NCBI GenBank assembly: GCA_029204225.1
Contig: CM055098.1
Span: forward strand, 17,887,303-17,951,302
DNA: 64,000 bases
From: Diphasiastrum complanatum
Taxonomy: Eukaryota > Streptophyta > Lycopodiopsida > Lycopodiales > Lycopodiaceae
Direction of reading: 5' to 3'
The notes below the pieces were generated by a model. That model was not told the DNA's origin, made no database searches, and saw only the letters and a list, made by a program, of their open reading frames with translations. The first letter of the stretch is position 1, and each line of letters opens with the position of its first letter. Position numbers and translations under genes: made by a program. Of this stretch, positions 1 to 10,099 are shown in pieces.

Positions 1-2170
1 CTAGTTTCACACCTCAATAGACTTGAAAAAACCTTGACACAAAAGAGCAGAAACACAAAGTTGACAAGGCATTTTGATTAAAGGGCATTAATGTTACAAT
101 CCGTACAGTGGATCGATAATGATGTATCTGGATTGCACAATATGTATGCATTCAACTGATTTAACAGTTGTTCCGTAAGATACTTGCTACCAACCTAAAT
201 CCAGGTGTAAATTCAATAATAACCCTATACTATCCACTGTTTCACAGTTAGAAACCCATAACGTAGATACAACAAAGTGGAAGTGTAACAAGGAGATTGA
301 TAATTTGAATGTTTCAGTAAGTGTCAATGCTCAATGTTAGAAAATGAGTGGTTACTTGCATGAATACTAGCACCTAAGTGATAGGTTGACACAGATTATA
401 CATGCGACTTCACAGGCAGATGACAAAAAGGAAAATCCCAATGTTAGATGCCACATACTCACACGCATGTGCATGCATGCACACACGGAGGAGATGATTA
501 TTGGGTCTGGAATGCACTATAGCTCCTAGAATACAGAAACAGAAACCAATTAATCAGCCTGGTATAGAACAAATTACTATTTAACAGAAGTTTGGTCAGT
601 ATGCCATGCTACTCTCCTTTTAAAGACAATATGAGAAGCTTCTCTTGGCTCTCTAAATCAGGCTCGACAACTATGTGTTAACTTTGCCAAGAATCTGCAA
701 AAAAGGTGTCTAAAAAACCACCTATCCAAGCACCCTGAATGCCATCAGATATGTACCTTCACACAAGCACGAGCATGGTACTTGTAGTTTACCGTTAAGT
801 CCATATTATCAAAACAAAAAAGCAAACTACTACACACAAGGTCAGGCTGTGACTTTTAATATTTTCAAGTGCTCACATCCTATCTATATCTAGCTCAAGG
901 GATCCATGCTTGCAAGTAAAATGCATCCACTAGCTAGCCCTCCTGCAAACTGCTCTAGCCCAAACAGGGGAACATGAAAAAGTAAAACTGCTTGATTCAC
1001 TAACTTTTCAGCCAAGTTGGTCAATGGTAATCATCAAGAATTCCCCTTGTCTAGTTTACACTTCAAGCATACTCCGTCATAAGCATTATTTCTTAGACTA
1101 CAATAAATGCAAGTTAATTAGACTTTAATGCATCATAGCTTCAAAGCATTTCTTTTGTCAGTAGAACAGAAATACTGAACCATTTTCAGACCAGAAATAG
1201 CACCCTTGGAGTGCAAGATATATTTCAAATACACATCATGTTGAAAAGTAGCATGCATATAGCATGTGTGATGCACCCTCTGCTCATGAATGAAAATGGT
1301 ATGACCTAGAGATTGTGGGTACTGAAGAGCTATAAACAAGAACAGACACCAAATGGCTACCAATGAGCTACTCGTACCAGGGAAAAACATCTAGCATCCA
1401 TTCAACAGAAAATGTTATTTGGAGAAAACTGAGGCACCTAGTCAGCATGTTAGGAAAGCAACAGCCAGCTACAGATATACTAAAATGCTGGTCCAATTGA
1501 CTCAGCATGATATAGAACCCGATAATAAGGAGCATAAAAGACAAATGGCTCACAGTCTTGGAACGGAGTGTCTTATTGTACTGACTAATTTCTTAATTGT
1601 GTGGACTATGTTATCAGAAATATGGTGCTCAAAGGAAGTTCTAAGCATTTCTACGAACTAAACCTGTGAAGCAGAAGACTCATGCTAGCCTGTTATTGTC
1701 CAGATCAAGTGTAAATAGGAATTATCAAGGTAAATACACCCTTGTCTTCAAATTTAAATAGGACACATAGGTTTCCCAATTTTCCATCTAACAAAAACAA
1801 ATCGGAGTCCAGGAAGGAAATGCGGATGGATCTCAAGGCAGTGTGGTGCAATGAATACAAACCTAAATGTATATATATATATATCTAATAAACGTGAGGT
1901 TACTGAGAGCACACTAATCATGTTTACAATAGATATTACAGTAAAATCAAAGGTACTAATTGGCATAGAATCAGATGATAGATCCTGCAAAATAAAGAAA
2001 AGAGGTGCATGATTTTAAGAAATGAATAAATAAGCACATTGTAAAAAACTCTAACACCGAGACTGATATACGTTTATTGGTTGGACCGAGCTAAACGTGC
2101 AATCGTAATAGGAAGGACAAACAAACACTTGACGCAAACTTACAGCCACTGATAGGCCTTTGAAGACTTA
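1..2170. other. Region without an identifiable gene
   Basis: I find no protein-coding unit that can be defended here. The stretch is AT-rich with short simple repeats: alternating purine-pyrimidine sequence around 461-485 and an AT dinucleotide run near 1870-1885. On the minus strand at about 1986 there is a good-looking splice acceptor (pyrimidine tract ending in TTTTGCAG) in the right orientation to follow the exon-like block at 2171-2338. The region may therefore be intronic sequence of a minus-strand transcript that leaves the window on the left. Confidence 0.4.
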
Positions 2171-2338
2171 CCATTTCAGCAATTGAATGTTTTTCTGGAG
2201 AAAGAATGCCTCTAATGCTCTGGATCTGCCAGTGTCCCCAAAAGAATATCGATTGTACTTGACTAAAAAAATTTCTTGATAGGTTGAAGATATCTCGTCT
2301 GCTTCGGGGATCAATATAGCTGAATCCGCTTTATGGCC
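2171..2338 (-). other. Possible exon of an unidentified minus-strand gene
   Basis: On the minus strand this block is preceded by a T-rich tract ending in GTGGCAG and ends in AAATG followed by GTAAGT, a consensus donor. One frame is open throughout and contains the peptide YNRYSFGDTGRSRALEAF. I do not recognise the protein. No in-frame start codon is visible inside the block, so it is either an internal coding exon or part of an untranslated transcript. A further acceptor-like site near 1986 and a pyrimidine-rich, 5'-UTR-like stretch at 2600-3000 fit a gene transcribed leftwards out of the window, but this remains inference. Confidence 0.35.
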
Positions 2339-2589
2339 TGCCACAATCAAAAAACATAAAAACCTTAAAACAGCTTTTATAACTTCCGTCTTCAGTAGGT
2401 AATAGGTATTGGTAGCCAAATGATTGCCTTTCAAGGAAAGGTAAAATCAGAAAACCTCAATTGGACAGACGAAGCTCGTAGCTCTCGATTGTAATGCCAA
2501 ATAGAGGATTGAAAATCTACAAACAATTAAATCTATTCACATTTACTGTATATATGAAATAACAACGAGCATGAAGAATATCCAATATC

Positions 2590-3057
2590 AGTACAATGAT
2601 TCCATCAGCAGATACAGGCAGGTTTGGATTAGAAGCCAATGAAAGGAAGAGAAACGAAATCCGAACATACAATTGTGCAAGAAGGCGCGGTGGGAAGGCG
2701 ATTACAGAAGTGCGGATTACCGAAATCAGAAGAGCGTTTGGATATGTGAGAAAGAAGGAAGAAATGATGTGGCAGCTTGATCGGATGCAGAGCCTATGGC
2801 TTGAATATATATCTCCAATCGATCCAGCGAGAACGGGAGAGAGAGACACGTACAAAAGCGAGCGCTCGAGAGGGAGAAAGAAAAGGCTCCTCAAAATTGA
2901 AGGAAAGAAAGTAAGTAAAGGAAGAGTACAATTCCAAGGAAGAAAGGGAAGGAAAGGAAAGAAAGAAAGAAAAGGAAGAGAAAAAAAAAAATTGAAGGAA
3001 AGAGAGAGAAGGAAGGAAGGAAGAACATTAATATTTGGCAGCAAAGAAACAAAATGA
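2590..3057 (-). promoter_or_regulatory. Pyrimidine-rich leader/promoter-like stretch (minus strand)
   Basis: Read on the minus strand, 3057-2820 is almost pure C/T (GGAAGGAAG-type purine runs on the plus strand). It is followed by mixed sequence with possible donor sites. This looks like the core promoter and 5' UTR of many plant genes and lies directly upstream of the exon-like block at 2171-2338. Open frames through it on both strands are low-complexity, rich in K/R/E or S/F/L, and are not credible proteins. Confidence 0.3.
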
Positions 3058-3070
3058 TGTGGGGGTGGGG

Positions 3071-3784
3071 GGTTGTTTTCCCTCATAGGCCCTCACCCCA
3101 AGGGAAGGGCTTTCGACTGGCCTCAGGTTGTAGGGGAGTCCTCGAGTCCTCTCAGAAGCCCTCTTTTAATGACATGGAAACTCTTTTGTTACCTTTAGAA
3201 GGGCCTATGTATCTTGGTTTCCAAGGGAGGCTTGAACATGGGACCAAAGAGACTTTGGATGCCAAGCTAGCCAACTCTTGGATTTTAGAAAGGTCTATGG
3301 AATGATTTCTTTCTAGGAATCTTGAGGTGAAAGCTTTTTTTTTTTTTTTGTTAGAAATTGTTTTTACATTCACTTTTTGAGCGGAAGGTGAGTTTACGAA
3401 AAAGTTAAATCTTCTTACATGCACTTTTTGGTTGTTTTCCCTAATAGGCCCTCACCCCAAGGGAAGGACTTTTCGCTACCCCTTAGGTTGTAGGGGAGTC
3501 CCCTCCGAGGCCCTTTTGTTGAGGTCGAAACCCTTTGTTATCATTAGAAGGGCCTATGCATCTTGGTTTTCAAGGGGGGCTTGAACATGGGACCAAAGAA
3601 ACTTTGGATGCCAAGCTAGCCAACTAAGCCAACTCTTGGATTTTAGAAGGGCCTATGGAAGGATTACTTTCTAGGAATCTTGAGGTGAAAGCCTTTTTTT
3701 TTTTGTAAGAAATTGTTTTTACATTAACTTTTTGAGCGGAAGGTGAGTTTATGAAAAAGTAAAATCTTCTTACATGCACTCTTG
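3071..3784. repeat. Two-copy tandem duplication, about 359 bp unit
   Basis: Copy 1 starts at 3071 and copy 2 at 3430, both with GGTTGTTTTCCCT. They run in parallel for about 355 bases and end at the shared words CTTCTTACATGCACT near 3425 and 3780. Shared landmarks include GGCCCTCACCCCAAGGGAAG, TTAGAAGGGCCTATG, GATGCCAAGCTAGCCAACT and TTTCTAGGAATCTTGAGGTG. Copy 2 has small indels and substitutions, including a short internal repeat around GCCAACT. There is no coding content. It could be a tandem duplication or the remnant of a short direct-repeat element. Confidence 0.9.
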
Positions 3785-4535
3785 GGCATCCAAAAGGTTT
3801 GCAATAGATTTTGCTATAGAAGGCGCCTTAGTTTCCTTTGTAAAAACGTCAACACATACTTTACTACAATGAAGATAAAATACAAAATATTTTACTAGTA
3901 CGTATATGCTCTACCGTTGTGGATTAAATAACAAGGATTTTATAAGTTTGTAATATAAAATCGCAAAGGGCTCTACCTTTTAGTGAGAAAACACCATCTC
4001 ACCTTTCATGGCAATTTAGGAAACAAAATAAAATAGATATGTTGCATGTACCCTTAGAATAAAATCACGAGTAATTTACAAAACATAATGGCATGCCTTC
4101 TTAAAGATTCATTCGTTGGAGTGTCAAATTAATTTTCTAAGCCATATGAATATTTTTTTTATTCTTTTAGCTTTTATTAGTATTACTTCTATATGAGAGT
4201 GGCCAAAGGTAGGATCTTGCACCAATAGCATCTCTTTCCATTAAGCTAGGTGAGAATAATTGCCACTAAGCCAAATGTTAAGGGGGACATAGGTCTGAAG
4301 ATTAAAATATCCACCCTCCATATCCTATATGAAATTGTGACCACTAATGTGCACTATTAGGTTATCCATGAGGTAGATGTTACAACACGGGAATACGACT
4401 CTAAAGTCTAAACTCCCACCCTCCATGCCCTATAAGAAATTGTCAACATGAGTGTAGTAGTATTGTGTTATTTGTGAGTTTGAGGAATGTAGCAAGGTAT
4501 GACATTCACCTTGCTCAAAGTCTATACATGCTTAT
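3785..4535. other. AT-rich spacer with minor internal repeat
   Basis: No gene is recognised. Two short related segments, around 4295-4335 and 4400-4445, share the words CCACCCTCCAT and CCTATA..GAAATTGT, so some local duplication has occurred. Nothing else can be supported. Confidence 0.5.
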
Positions 4536-4760
4536 TGTTACGTCCATGTCTGGTTCAGAGGATTCGGAATAAATCTTGACTTGGATATTCGGTACTCCAG
4601 TGTATGAGTTTATTAGTTATGCCTCGCCATTCCGAACCAAGCCATAAATGGAATTAATAATCTTGTGAGGGCCCAGGCTTACCCATTAGGACATATGTGG
4701 AGCTAGTGCATGGTGCTTGACTACTATATACGCATGTAAAGGAGATCAAATTTTCTTTTA
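4536..4760 (+). mobile_element. Gypsy-type LTR fragment (family also at 48.1-48.6 kb)
   Basis: The segment begins TGTTACGTCCATGTC at 4536. It shares an ordered set of words with the minus-strand LTR that starts at 48558: the same start, TTATGCCTCG followed by CATTCCG, and TGAGGGCCCAG. The 48.5-kb copy is directly preceded by a polypurine tract, which identifies TGTTACG as an LTR start. The 3' limit here is not defined because the sequence runs into copia debris near 4780. Confidence 0.65.
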
Positions 4761-4779
4761 ATTCGAAAACATGAGATAA

Positions 4780-5217
4780 GTGTGCCACCATACCATACTT
4801 CTACATTTCTTTCAAAATAGCAACACTAATGTGGCCAAACCTTTCATGCCACAGCTTAGTCGAATCTGGTCTTGTTGTAGCAACAAAAGTAGAGAGTTTC
4901 TATACATTATTTCGTCTCTCACCCTTTCCAACCAGCTTACCTTCACTGCCAAAGATTTCTGCTCCTATTTTCTTGAAACATACCATCAAGTTGCGATCTA
5001 TTATTGCAGAAACAGACAACGGATTCTTTGCAATCTCAAGAACATAAAGCACATCAGACAACTTTCTAGTTTTACCATTTGTTGTCACAAAAGATATTGT
5101 GCCAGCTCCTTCTGCAAGGCACTTAGCATTATTTCCAACAATTACTATTCCTCAAAGCTCAAAACTGGAATTCGTACTTGTGTGTTTAGTGTAGTCACCA
5201 AACCATCAAATTTTTGA
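4780..5217 (-). pseudogene. Copia fragment: protease tail / GAG-pre-integrase
   Basis: On the minus strand the translation reads through RKLSDVLYVLEIAKNPLSV, the conserved stretch between the copia protease and the pre-integrase zinc region. It continues to LWHERFGHI, the hallmark of the GAG-pre-integrase domain, at about 4825-4860, and ends at a stop soon after. No integrase follows. It is a truncated relic of a Ty1/copia polyprotein and not a host gene. Confidence 0.8.
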
Positions 5218-5219
5218 GG

Positions 5220-5512
5220 AAGTACACGAAGGTTTGTTTGGACATGTTAGACATAGATGTATAATTCAAGTGTCCTAATCTATAATGCCAAAGTAATGTT
5301 GTATTGACAAGAACAGAGGTTTTCAAGGCTTGACTAGTGTCATAGTAACAATGCGCCAATCTATATAAGTATCCATGCCTCTTGTCGAGTGCAAGGATCT
5401 TATTTGTCCTATCGATAATTTAGCATTGATCAGACTCAAACTCTACTCTATGACCTAAATCAGTAATTCTACTTACTGATAATAGTTCATAGAGAGTTTA
5501 GGTACATACAAA
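5220..5512 (-). pseudogene. Second copia GAG-pre-integrase fragment
   Basis: The minus-strand translation gives LLSVSRITDLGHRVEFES, then an in-frame stop, then LWHYRLGHLNYTSMSNM near 5240-5290. This is the same domain as in the neighbouring fragment at 4780-5217 but with a different sequence. The two blocks are head-to-tail remains of two different copia elements, not one element. Confidence 0.75.
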
Positions 5513-5539
5513 ATGTTTTATAGTAATTTGAATCGATCA

Positions 5540-5735
5540 TGCTGGAACGTCAATCAAACATGGACAGTCACTGAGCTACCAAAGGGGAGAAATCAGATTC
5601 CATGCAAATGGATATTCAAGGCGAAGTATGATGTTGAAGGAAGGCTGAATCGATACAAAGCCAGGCTGGTCGCCAAAGGCTATTCCCAGATTCCAGATCT
5701 GGATTATTCTGAGACATTTGTCTACGAAATCACTT
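5540..5735 (+). pseudogene. Copia reverse transcriptase N-terminal fragment
   Basis: The plus-strand frame contains NQTWTVTELPKGRNQIPCK followed by KWIFKAKYDVEGRLNRYKAR and LVAKGYSQ...DYSETF, the opening block of plant copia reverse transcriptases. The similarity stops at about 5735 and the frame then runs into unrelated sequence. It lies in opposite orientation to the copia fragments just upstream, which implies a separate insertion or rearrangement. Confidence 0.85.
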
Positions 5736-6092
5736 TAATACTAATGATTTCAAAGTTACTTGTTAAATGGTTCGAACATGACAATTATCGCGATAACTTT
5801 GTTCAACTTTTGATAGCCATAGTTATACACTAGAAGAAGGATTAATCCAAGGAGCCCGATAGTTCGTCTTTTGACTTTTAGCTCATTACTATCGTATCCT
5901 CTCTTTTTTTCCCAACATAGAGGACCACATTCTTCAACATGAACATAAAAGCTCAAAAATTTCACCTATCTTTCATATTGTATACAGGTTCAGAGGTTTA
6001 AGGTACGGTAGAAAGAGTTATTCACACCAAAAAATCATAAAAATAACACCTATTTATGAGGTTTTGGGACTCTTAACAATGAACATTGCCTA

Positions 6093-6760
6093 CTAAACTT
6101 CTTCGCAGCCTCTGGACAACTTCATTGCACCACTGCGAATTTGCATACCAAGTTTCGTACAAAGAAATTGAGTCACTTGCAACCTTTCTTGCATATCATG
6201 CAAGAAATTTGTAACTTTGTGGATCTTAACAGACTTCATCTCCACATTAACCGGAGATCTAGGTTGAAAACCGTACATCAGCATAAACGGACTATAACTT
6301 GTAGCAGAATGCCTTCTACTATTGTAAGAAAACTCAATGAAAGTGAGAATAACATCTAAAAATAATACTACACATTGATCAAGATATGGACGAAAAATAT
6401 TGTTCATCATCTGTTGAAATGTCGCAGGTGCACTCGTCAACCCAAAATGAAACACAAGGAATTCATAATGATCGAATCTCATCCAAAAGCCAGTCTTTTG
6501 CACATCATTCGGCTGAATCCTGATCCGATGATATTCGATTTTGAGATCTATATTTGTGAATATTTAGTTCCACCTAATCGATCTACCAGATCATCCATTC
6601 CGGGTTATGGATATTTATTCTTGATAGTTACTTTATTCAACCCCTTGTAATCCACACACATCTGGAAGCCTCCATCTTTCTTCGCTTTCAGAAGAATAGG
6701 AGTACCCCATTGTGACTTACTAGGTTGAATGCATGTACAAAGTGGGCGGACTATCAACGT
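6093..6760 (-). pseudogene. Gypsy pol remnant: RT fused to integrase C-terminal part by deletion
   Basis: Read leftwards from about 6760, the translation has the gypsy RT order: a [11 protein letters not shown]-like block with stops, DLKIEYHQIRIQPNDVQKT, GFWMRFDHYEFLVFHFGL, TSAPATFQQMMN and then FLDVIL where the FLDD active site should be. Within the same open frame it passes straight into IEFSYNSRRHSATSYSPF and MLMYGFQPRSPV, which belong to the far end of the integrase core. RNase H and most of the integrase have been deleted (junction near 6345-6360). Several stops in the 5' half make it a pseudogene. Confidence 0.85.
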
Positions 6761-6989
6761 GAAGTCATTGGATCAGATTTGAAACATATACACTAACTCA
6801 AAAAATATAAATATTTTCAAGTCGATCCAGTATCAAAAAATTCTAAAAATCCGATCCTGGATTTTTCGATCCTCTGCTCAGAGATTCGAGCCTTTTGTTT
6901 TTGCATTTTTCAAGATGCCCATTATTGAATGAATTTGAGGCTGAGCATCGAATCCCCCTTCATGTGGATCCTAAAAATTTCAGATTCAA

Positions 6990-8110
6990 CATGTCGTTGA
7001 ATTTGAGATAGTGCTCCTTTGACGGAGCCTTTGTAAAGTAATATGCTGCCATTGATTATGTCCTATAGTAGACTAAGGATGCCTCCTTGCTTTGCACTTT
7101 TTCTCTCAAATAGTGATATCTGATTTTGATATGCTTGCTTCGAGAATGAAATCTCGGATTGAGAGAGAGAGAGAGAGCTATGGTGTTTTGGTTGTCACAA
7201 AGGATGATTGTTGGATGACCGTGCAAGGTCGACTTCTACTAGAAGGTGTCTCAGCCAAATTGCCTCCTTTGTAGCATTTGTGGTAGCAATGTATTCTAAT
7301 TTGGTTGATGATAATGCTACTGAGGTCTGCTTTCGGCTATTTCATGAGATTGGACATTAATTGTATAAAAATACAAATCCAAAAGTAGACCTTCTGGTAT
7401 CAATATCTCCTGCCCATCCACATATGTGTATTCTTCAAGTATGTTGATAGGTTGGATGCATCCATAATAGATGCTAAGATGTTTGGTTGCCTGTTCGATC
7501 TGGATTTGATAGGAACTAGCTAAGTGAACTTATTGAATATGCAATGTCGGGTCGAGTGCAGATCATTGCATACATCAGTGAGCCGATGATGGAGTGAAAC
7601 GGATATTGCTTCATCTCCCCCTTTTCTACCTCAGTTTGAGGAGATTGTTCCTTTGACAGCTTCAGTCTAGGGTTGAGTGGAAAGAAACTCGATTTGCAGT
7701 TGACCATTCCATACTTTTCCAGCACATTTGTGAGATATCTCTGCTGGTTGATGAAAATCAATTGGCTGGGTCGAATTCGAAATTTTTTGATTCCGAGACA
7801 ATAGTGGATTGGACCCATATCAGTCATTTTGTACTCCTTGTCTAGCATGCATTTCGTTTCCTTCATCAGATTCAGATCATTACTGAATAATAGTGTATCA
7901 TCTACATAGAGAGTGATGATGAAGAAGAAATTCGATACAGACTTGAAGTAGACATTCGAGTCTGCTAAGTTTGGAATAAAATCATTCTCAATAAGAAATA
8001 CATTTATTTTATGGAACCAAGCTCAGGGTGACTATTTCAGCCCATAGAGTGCCTTGTGAATTTTGCACACAAGGTGCTGCTTACCCCTTAGCTCATATAC
8101 TTCTGACTGT
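6990..8110 (-). pseudogene. Copia RT - RNase H remnant
   Basis: Starting near 8110 and reading leftwards: HKALYGLK, a stop, AWFHKINVFL, then FFIITLYVDDTLLFSND with an intact YVDD catalytic motif. Next come DMGPIHYCLGI, GSLMYAMICTRPDIAYS and, nearer 7200, CDNQNTIALSLSLNPRFHSR and SKHIKIRYHYLREKV of the RNase H C-terminal part. Frameshifts and stops separate the blocks. There is no gag, protease or integrase of this element nearby. Confidence 0.85.
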
Positions 8111-8137
8111 TAAAGAATAAATTGTCTATTGAATATT

Positions 8138-8300
8138 GTAGTATCAAAACAGAAATAGTTCGCTAGAACAGACTAAGCAATAAGAGATAATCAGGTACAA
8201 AATAACTTCAAAGAAGCATGCAATATTATGACATAATACTGAACGCAATAAAAACATAGATTGATTCAGTAAGTAGCATGTACAAATCAAATGATGTGAT
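8138..8300. repeat. Diverged direct repeat, copy 1 (partner 9433-9600)
   Basis: This segment and 9433-9600 share GAATATTG, AATAAGAGAT, AGAGAAGCAT/AAGAAGCAT, GACAT(A/G)ATACT, GCAATAA and the long word ATAGATTGATTCAGTAAGTA followed by GCATGTA. Both are in the same orientation and flank the copia gag remnant at 8.9-9.4 kb, like old LTRs or duplicated element ends. Confidence 0.75.
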
Positions 8301-8889
8301 ATATTATCACTTGTGCAATTCTATTTATCATGATACAACATTTTGTTCAATTAATCCAAGGATTATTCAACACCACTATCACAAGTATGGATATTATGAG
8401 ATACCAAAATGGAATAAGCGAATATGACATCCTCAAGTCAAGTGCGTTGAATTCTACCACCTGATCAATATGAAGATCCTGGTGTAAATGAGCAATATGC
8501 AATTTATGTTAGTGCACAACAACAACAATTGAGACAATGGACAAGAGTTCCATTAGGATGTTTTGGATGTTGTCATATGCTGCATGTAATTAGCCCATGA
8601 TCTTACTAAATGCAATGCTAAATATAGCCATGGGCTAAATCAAATTAGATTTAGTCAATAGGACAGTGAATAAAGTGGCTCGAACAACGTCGCTATATTT
8701 GTGAATAGTGGAATTGTAATAATTATTGTGAGGCCCAATTTAGCTAAATAAGGTCCAAAACTTATAGTAGAAGCACAAACGACCAGCATAAATAGCTGAG
8801 GCTGTGCTAAATTTGGAGGCTATTATTCATTTGTTTAATGTTGGATTCTTTGTGATCTTGAAGCTTCTCTTTGAGAGCTTTCTTGAAGG

Positions 8890-9370
8890 TGTTTGTGGTT
8901 CATGTGTCTAAAATTACATGAGAGCTTTGATCATGTTAGCTACAATTGAGGAGAAATTCTTCAACCTGAAAATGTTTGGAGCAGAAAGTGTTACAAGTCA
9001 TATCAACACTTTCAAAAATCTTATGGAGCAAATGGTTGCAATTGGCTCAGTCATTGAAGATTCTGATGCTGTTATGACTCTACTATCGAGTCTTCCTAAA
9101 GCCTATGAAAAATGGGTCATGATAATTTTGACCCAGGAGTAGATTACTCTATCAAAAGCAATTTCAATGCTTCTACAAGAGGAAATCAGAAAATCTGCAT
9201 CCTCCTCAGGCTCAAGGTCGGATCCTGATACCCCATATTCCAAAAATCAGAAGTTCAGATCCAAGAAGAAGAGTAATATGCAGTCATGGTCAAATTTTGA
9301 CTTAGGCTCAAATTTTGGCTCTAGGTCGAATTCTTACTAGAAGTCACGTTCAATTTTTAGCAACTAACTT
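8890..9370 (+). pseudogene. Copia gag fragment (UBN2-type)
   Basis: The frame reads KMFGAESVTSHINTFKNLM, then LLSSLPKAYEKWVMIILTQE, a TAG stop, and continues ITLSKAISMLLQEEIRKSA with a serine-rich, basic tail. This is the capsid-like region of plant copia gag (gag-polypeptide/UBN2 family). The zinc knuckle is missing and the upstream start is lost. A related but distinct copy lies in the NFXL2 intron at about 60.2-61.1 kb. Confidence 0.8.
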
Positions 9371-9432
9371 TGAAATCATTAATACTAAAGTAATTTTGTA
9401 GCCAAACAAATTATAGAGTAAGAAGTGATGTA

Positions 9433-9600
9433 AAGAATATTGCAGTGTTAAGTATTCAATAGATCAGACGAAAACAATAAGAGATTTATCAGTTACAAAT
9501 GACTATAGAGAAGCATACATTCTGACATGATACTAAATGCAATAAGAAGGATAGATTGATTCAGTAAGTAGCATGTAAAAATCAGATGATGAGAACACAA
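9433..9600. repeat. Diverged direct repeat, copy 2 (partner 8138-8300)
   Basis: See the entry at 8138-8300 for the shared words. The two copies differ by many substitutions and small indels, so the duplication is old. Confidence 0.75.
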
Positions 9601-9748
9601 AACAATAGCGGATGAAAACCGCGTACTCCTATCTTTGAGTAACTGAAAACTTTGATTGGTGCACTTCCGCTAGTAAGCAGTAAGCGCTAGCAATACTCTA
9701 ATGGAGCTCTAAAATATTCTAGAGACTTCACTGCACCGTATATATAAA

Positions 9749-9976
9749 TGTGGTAAAGGCCCAATGTGCCTTAAGTCAAGTTTAATATAGTTTGGGTCCC
9801 ATCCCAATGTGAAATAAGATGAGGTCTTTTATGAAGAGGTGTAACCTCTACCTCTCTCTCACGTGTTGTATTCTCTCATGTTGTAGTGTGCAAGTTTAAT
9901 GGAATAGAGCAATGATGTTCTCTCTCTCCTCTTGTCTTATGTGAATGCGTATGTGCATGCTCTGATTTCACACACA
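9749..9976 (+). mobile_element. Short LTR candidate
   Basis: The segment starts TGTGGTAAAGG and ends TTTCACACA, giving TG...CA ends with a short imperfect inverted repeat (TGTG/CACA). It is followed immediately by a primer-binding-site-like sequence at 9977. The right boundary is well supported by the binding site. The left boundary is chosen only because it gives matching ends, and no partner LTR was found downstream. Confidence 0.5.
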
Positions 9977-9990
9977 TGGTATTAGAGCCA
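9977..9990 (+). other. Primer binding site (initiator-Met-tRNA type)
   Basis: TGGTATTAGAGCCA differs by one base from the TGGTATCAGAGC core used by plant copia elements and sits directly after a CA-ending LTR. Confidence 0.65.
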
Positions 9991-10099
9991 TCTATGGCTA
10001 AAATCTGAATGATCCTGGCATGCAGTAGACGACGAATATCCATCCACCCATACTCCTACTCCCTCGATAGCATCGTCATCATCAAATGCTTCCACTCTA

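Noticed and set aside
461-485. Possible CRISPR-like or inverted repeat array
   Set aside because: Only a short CA/TG-rich microsatellite; no spaced repeats occur anywhere in the window, and this is a plant nuclear sequence.
1133-1553. Overlapping minus-strand frames near 1.1-1.5 kb
   Set aside because: No splice signals consistent with an exon and no recognisable protein; probably intronic or intergenic.
2596-3057. 153-codon plus-strand frame rich in Lys/Arg/Glu
   Set aside because: It is the translation of a purine repeat; the opposite strand looks like a promoter/leader and there is no conserved motif.
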